Shown: positions 6,708 to 9,509 of the stretch, one piece after another
How the letters are laid out: the number at the start of each line of letters is the position of its first letter
Numbering within the stretch: position 1 is the first letter of the stretch
Source of the DNA: Anaerolineae bacterium
GTDB taxonomy: Bacteria; Chloroflexota; Anaerolineae; JAFGEY01
Length of the DNA: 9,509 nt
Direction of reading: 5' to 3'
NCBI GenBank assembly: GCA_016929205.1
Contig: JAFGJF010000600.1
Coordinates: 1-9,509 of the forward strand
Program-made: the position numbers and the translations under genes
The notes under the pieces: model-generated
What the model was told of the DNA's origin: nothing
Database searches by the model: none
Seen by the model: the letters and a program-made list of their open reading frames with translations, nothing else

Positions 6708-8132
6708 ATGAGCAATAAAGCGCTCATTCAAGCATTGGAGGCCGCGATCGAGGCATCTCCCGATGTTGTGCTCTTGCGCAAGCATCTCGGGGATCTGTTG
6801 ATGGCGGACAACGAATTCGCCGAGGCGTCTGGCGCCTATCGTCAAGCGCTCGATCTCGCACCTGATGACGATGACATCAAACTGGCATTGGCCAGGGCAT
6901 ACGACCGGCAAGGCAAAAGAGATGTGGCGCTTGTTGTTTTGGAGCAAATGATGCGCGGTCCTGATGCTCCTTCTGCACAGGCGCTGATCTTGGCAGCACG
7001 ACTATACCTGGCAAGTAAAGAAGTGGAACAAGCTGCGCAAGCATATCGACAAGCGGTTGCCCAAGATCCGGCGCTTGCCGACCCCGACCTAGAGCCTCAA
7101 CTCGTGCTGGTTGAATCGGAGACGCCACCGCTTGCGGAGCAGTTTGCCGGGCCGGACGATGGTGAAAAAGAGCGTCAGGATCGAACCATTTTTGTTTCAA
7201 CCGAGTCCGTACCCACTGCAGACGATCTCTTGGAGTTGCCAGGCATTTCGTTTCAGGATGTGGGTGGCATGGAAGCGCTCAAAGAAGAGATCAGGATCAA
7301 AATCATCTACCCGCTCACACATCCTGACATCTATCGGGCTTATGGCAAGTCCATTGGCGGTGGCATCCTGATGTATGGACCGCCTGGGTGTGGCAAAACG
7401 TATCTGGCTCGTGCGACGGCAGGACAGGTGCGGGCGCGTTTCATCTCGGTTGGTCTGCACGATGTGCTCGATATGTACATCGGACAGAGCGAACAAAAGT
7501 TGCACGGCATCTTTGAGCTGGCACGGGACAATACGCCTTGCGTGCTTTTTTTCGACGAAGTCGACGCATTGGGCGCAAGCCGTGCCGACATGCGCTTTAG
7601 TGCGGGACGCAAAGTGATCAACCAGTTTCTGGCCGAGTTGGATGGCGTTGAGGCCAACAATGAGGGTGTTTTGGTGCTGGCTGCGACCAATGCACCGTGG
7701 CACGTCGATCCTGCAATGCGGCGTCCCGGGCGTTTTGATCGGGTGCTTTTTGTGCCACCGCCCGACGTCCAGGCTCGGGCAGCCATATTGCGCGTGATGC
7801 TCGCCGATAAACCGATCAAGAACATCGATTATGGGAAACTGGCCCGAACGAGTGTGGATTTTTCTGGCGCAGATCTCAAAGGCGCCGTCGATCTGGCGGT
7901 GGAGCAAAAGCTGCGCCAAGCAATCGAGACGGGGATTCCCGAGCCATTGACCACGCGCGATCTAGAGCGCGCGATCAATGGCTCGCGATCGACGATCAAG
8001 GAATGGTTTGCTACGGCGCGCAATTACGCCATCTATGCCAACCAGGGTGGCATGTACGATGACATCCTTGACCATCTCCACATCTCACGCAGTTCTGGCT
8101 TGTTTTCCGGGCGCTCGCAGGAGGAGCGGTGA
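6708..8132 (+). CDS. TPR-containing AAA+ ATPase, single p97/FtsH-type domain
   Basis: The product is 474 residues; AGGAGA (6695-6700) sits 7 nt before the ATG. Residues 1-125 form about three TPR-like helical pairs (clearest at 23-56 and 91-123). A charged linker (about 126-178) follows, then a complete AAA module opened by ISFQDVGGMEALKEEI (180-195), typical of the p97/FtsH/Vps4 class. Visible are Walker A GPPGCGKT (224-231), a pore-loop-like MYIGQSE (Tyr257), Walker B VLFFDEVDA with Asp283-Glu284, sensor 1 Asn328, the second region of homology MRRPGRFDRV with Arg339 and Arg342, and SGADL (386-390). The C-terminal WFATARNYAIYANQGGMYDDIL (433 onward) looks conserved for this subgroup, from memory. 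All catalytic residues are present, so it should hexamerise and hydrolyse ATP to remodel or unfold proteins. No protease domain is present. It overlaps the next gene by 1 nt and probably works with it. Clients are unknown. Confidence 0.92.
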   Translation: MSNKALIQALEAAIEASPDVVLLRKHLGDLLMADNEFAEASGAYRQALDLAPDDDDIKLALARAYDRQGKRDVALVVLEQMMRGPDAPSAQALILAARLYLASKEVEQAAQAYRQAVAQDPALADPDLEPQLVLVESETPPLAEQFAGPDDGEKERQDRTIFVSTESVPTADDLLELPGISFQDVGGMEALKEEIRIKIIYPLTHPDIYRAYGKSIGGGILMYGPPGCGKTYLARATAGQVRARFISVGLHDVLDMYIGQSEQKLHGIFELARDNTPCVLFFDEVDALGASRADMRFSAGRKVINQFLAELDGVEANNEGVLVLAATNAPWHVDPAMRRPGRFDRVLFVPPPDVQARAAILRVMLADKPIKNIDYGKLARTSVDFSGADLKGAVDLAVEQKLRQAIETGIPEPLTTRDLERAINGSRSTIKEWFATARNYAIYANQGGMYDDILDHLHISRSSGLFSGRSQEER

Positions 8133-8134
8133 TG
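8119..8134 (+). promoter_or_regulatory. Overlapping stop/start junction with strong ribosome-binding site
   Basis: AGGAGGAG (8119-8126) inside the last codons of the ATPase gene precedes TGATG, where the TGA stop (8130-8132) shares its A with the ATG of the next gene (8132-8134). Spacing from GGAGG to the ATG is 7 nt. This favours ATG 8132 over the in-frame GTG at 8129 and suggests translational coupling of the two products. Confidence 0.75.
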
Positions 8135-9439
8135 GGCGCCGTTCCTGTAACGCGGGAAATCTATTTCACACAGGCGCGCGCGCTCCTCAATGCAAGACGC
8201 TATGCAGATGCCGAAGCCAGGCTGCTAGAATGGTTGGGTAACGATCCGGACGATGCTCGGGCACACGCTTTGCTTGCATATACCTTGTATGCTCAAGACC
8301 GCAGCCTGGATGCGCTACGGGAAGCGGAAACTGCGATCGGCCTGGAGCCGGGTTGGCCGGCAGGGCATTACGTTCGGGCGCTGGCTTTGCTGGAACTGGG
8401 GCGGGCCAGCAGTGCGTTAAAGGCGATTGCCGAAGCGCTCCGGCTTGATCCGGAAAATTCACAATACCATGCTGGGCTTGCCCGCATCTATGTGCGCAAA
8501 AAGAATTGGAAACGGGCGTTGGCAGCAGCGGAGAGAGGTTTGCAGTTTGACCCGGAAAATAGTGCATGCGCCAATCTGCGGGGAATGGCCTTGGTCAATA
8601 TGGGGCGCAAAGACGAGGCCGATCAGGCTATTACCACGGCGCTTGCCCGCGATCCTGAGAATGCGTCGACCCATGCAAATCAAGGATGGGCACTGCTCCA
8701 TCGGTTGGACCATAAACGGGCGCTAACTCATTTTCGCGAAGCATTGCGCCTGGACCCAATGTCGGACTGGGCGCGACAAGGTATTGTCGAAGCATTAAAG
8801 GCGCGGAACCCGGTCTACCGCTTGCTGCTGCGCTATTTTCTCTGGATGTCCCGTTTGACCACGACCGAGCAATGGGAGACGGTGTCTATTGTCTCCAGCG
8901 TGTGGCGTGCGCTGCGCATTATTGCACGCCAAGTACCGATTTTGTACGTCGTTGTTTTGCCGATTTCTTTGGTTTATTTTCTTTTTGCCGTGCTGACCTG
9001 GACGGCGCGCCCGCTGTTTGCCCTTGTTTTGCGGTTCGATCGATTTGGACGGCTGGCGTTGCCCAGAGAAGAGATTGTGGCTTCGAATTGGGTCGCTGTA
9101 TGTTTACTCACCTCGTTCGGCAGCCTGATCTTGGGCACCGTGCTCGCGCTCATATTTGGCAATTTTGGCTTTCTCGTGCTTTCCATCGTTGCTCTGGCGT
9201 TGGTCGTGCCCGTATCGGGTGTTTTCCGGGCGGATCCCGGCGTGGGGCGCGTTATCCTTGCCGTATATACTGGCTTGCTGGCATGTATCGGAGTTGGGGC
9301 TTTTATCGTTGCGATTTTTGGATCCTGGATGCTCGCCGTGGCGGGAGTGTTACTGATCGTGTTCGTCGTTGGGTGGGTGTTTTATTCGTGGGGTGCTGGT
9401 TTGATCATCATGTTGGCTAGGAAGAGATCTCTCGGATAG
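8132..9439 (+). CDS. TPR membrane protein, partner of the AAA+ ATPase
   Basis: The protein is 435 residues from ATG 8132. Residues 8-211 are six consecutive 34-residue TPRs, several ending in the canonical LDP, FDP or RDPEN turn; a capping helix follows. Next is a basic amphipathic stretch, NPVYRLLLRYFLWMSRL (226-242), then hydrophobic segments at about 268-290, 320-341, 345-365, 373-396 and 399-421. The tail (ARKRSLG) is basic. There is no signal peptide, so the TPR half should be cytoplasmic and the C-terminal half embedded in the inner membrane. Basic residues flank both the first membrane segment and the C terminus. An odd number of crossings would therefore break the positive-inside rule, and one segment may be re-entrant. 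No enzymatic motif is present. Overlap with the AAA+ gene suggests it anchors or guides that ATPase at the membrane; this is inference. No clear terminator hairpin follows the stop. Confidence 0.88.
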   Translation: MGAVPVTREIYFTQARALLNARRYADAEARLLEWLGNDPDDARAHALLAYTLYAQDRSLDALREAETAIGLEPGWPAGHYVRALALLELGRASSALKAIAEALRLDPENSQYHAGLARIYVRKKNWKRALAAAERGLQFDPENSACANLRGMALVNMGRKDEADQAITTALARDPENASTHANQGWALLHRLDHKRALTHFREALRLDPMSDWARQGIVEALKARNPVYRLLLRYFLWMSRLTTTEQWETVSIVSSVWRALRIIARQVPILYVVVLPISLVYFLFAVLTWTARPLFALVLRFDRFGRLALPREEIVASNWVAVCLLTSFGSLILGTVLALIFGNFGFLVLSIVALALVVPVSGVFRADPGVGRVILAVYTGLLACIGVGAFIVAIFGSWMLAVAGVLLIVFVVGWVFYSWGAGLIIMLARKRSLG

Positions 9440-9509
9440 CCGGTCAGTGAGGGGTAGAAAACGAAGTTTAGCGTAGAGAAGTAAAAGAAAAGCGAGCTAT
9501 TTGATTAAG
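9440..9509. other. Intergenic end of window, nothing recognised
   Basis: The 70 nt after the TPR membrane protein stop are purine-rich and A-rich. I see no hairpin with a T tract, no tRNA and no start of a gene with a convincing ribosome-binding site. The operon may continue beyond the edge. Confidence 0.5.

Noticed and set aside
7197..7919. 240-codon minus-strand frame opposite the AAA+ gene
   Set aside because: It is antisense to the Walker A, Walker B and SRH region of a clear AAA+ gene, has no ribosome-binding site and no recognisable motif.
9440..9509. Possible terminator or small gene at the right edge
   Set aside because: The segment is A-rich but has no stem-loop and no supported start codon with a ribosome-binding site.

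Overview
This is a 9.5 kb stretch of bacterial chromosome with tightly packed genes and intermediate to slightly high GC. No rRNA, tRNA, CRISPR array, insertion sequence or phage gene is visible. The gene style suggests a free-living bacterium with many signal-transduction and TPR genes, perhaps Chloroflexota (Anaerolineae-like). That assignment rests on general resemblance only and is weak.

Left part, minus strand (1-6480), read from right to left. It runs panE-like ketopantoate reductase (5425-6480), proC pyrroline-5-carboxylate reductase (4559-5416), a decayed fragment of a YqhD-type iron-dependent alcohol dehydrogenase (4214-4551), a large uncharacterised HAD-superfamily phosphatase (2574-4202), and a multidomain sensor histidine kinase (2294 to the left edge). 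panE and proC are 8 nt apart and look like one operon that housed, or picked up, the alcohol dehydrogenase remnant at its 3' end. The kinase has its own likely promoter at 2487-2515 and a long structured leader. It carries REC-GAF-GAF-HisKA-HATPase domains and probably continues into a C-terminal receiver outside the window.

Right part, plus strand (6708-9439). A 227 bp divergent intergenic region carries a good sigma70-type promoter reading right and a perfect TATAAT reading left. The right-hand operon holds two genes whose stop and start overlap (TGATG). The first encodes a soluble protein with N-terminal TPRs and one p97/FtsH-type AAA+ ATPase domain. The second encodes a protein with six TPRs followed by four or five membrane segments. 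Together they look like a membrane-anchored AAA+ machine, with the TPRs offering a docking surface between ATPase and anchor or for clients. This pair is the best candidate in the window for a poorly described system.

Other points of interest are the broken alcohol dehydrogenase (deletion, frameshift, amber stop, truncation at both ends), the kinase's N-terminal receiver in which the metal-binding acidic pair is replaced by Gln-Asn, and the HAD protein with phosphomannomutase-like motifs plus an unexplained 140-residue C-terminal extension.
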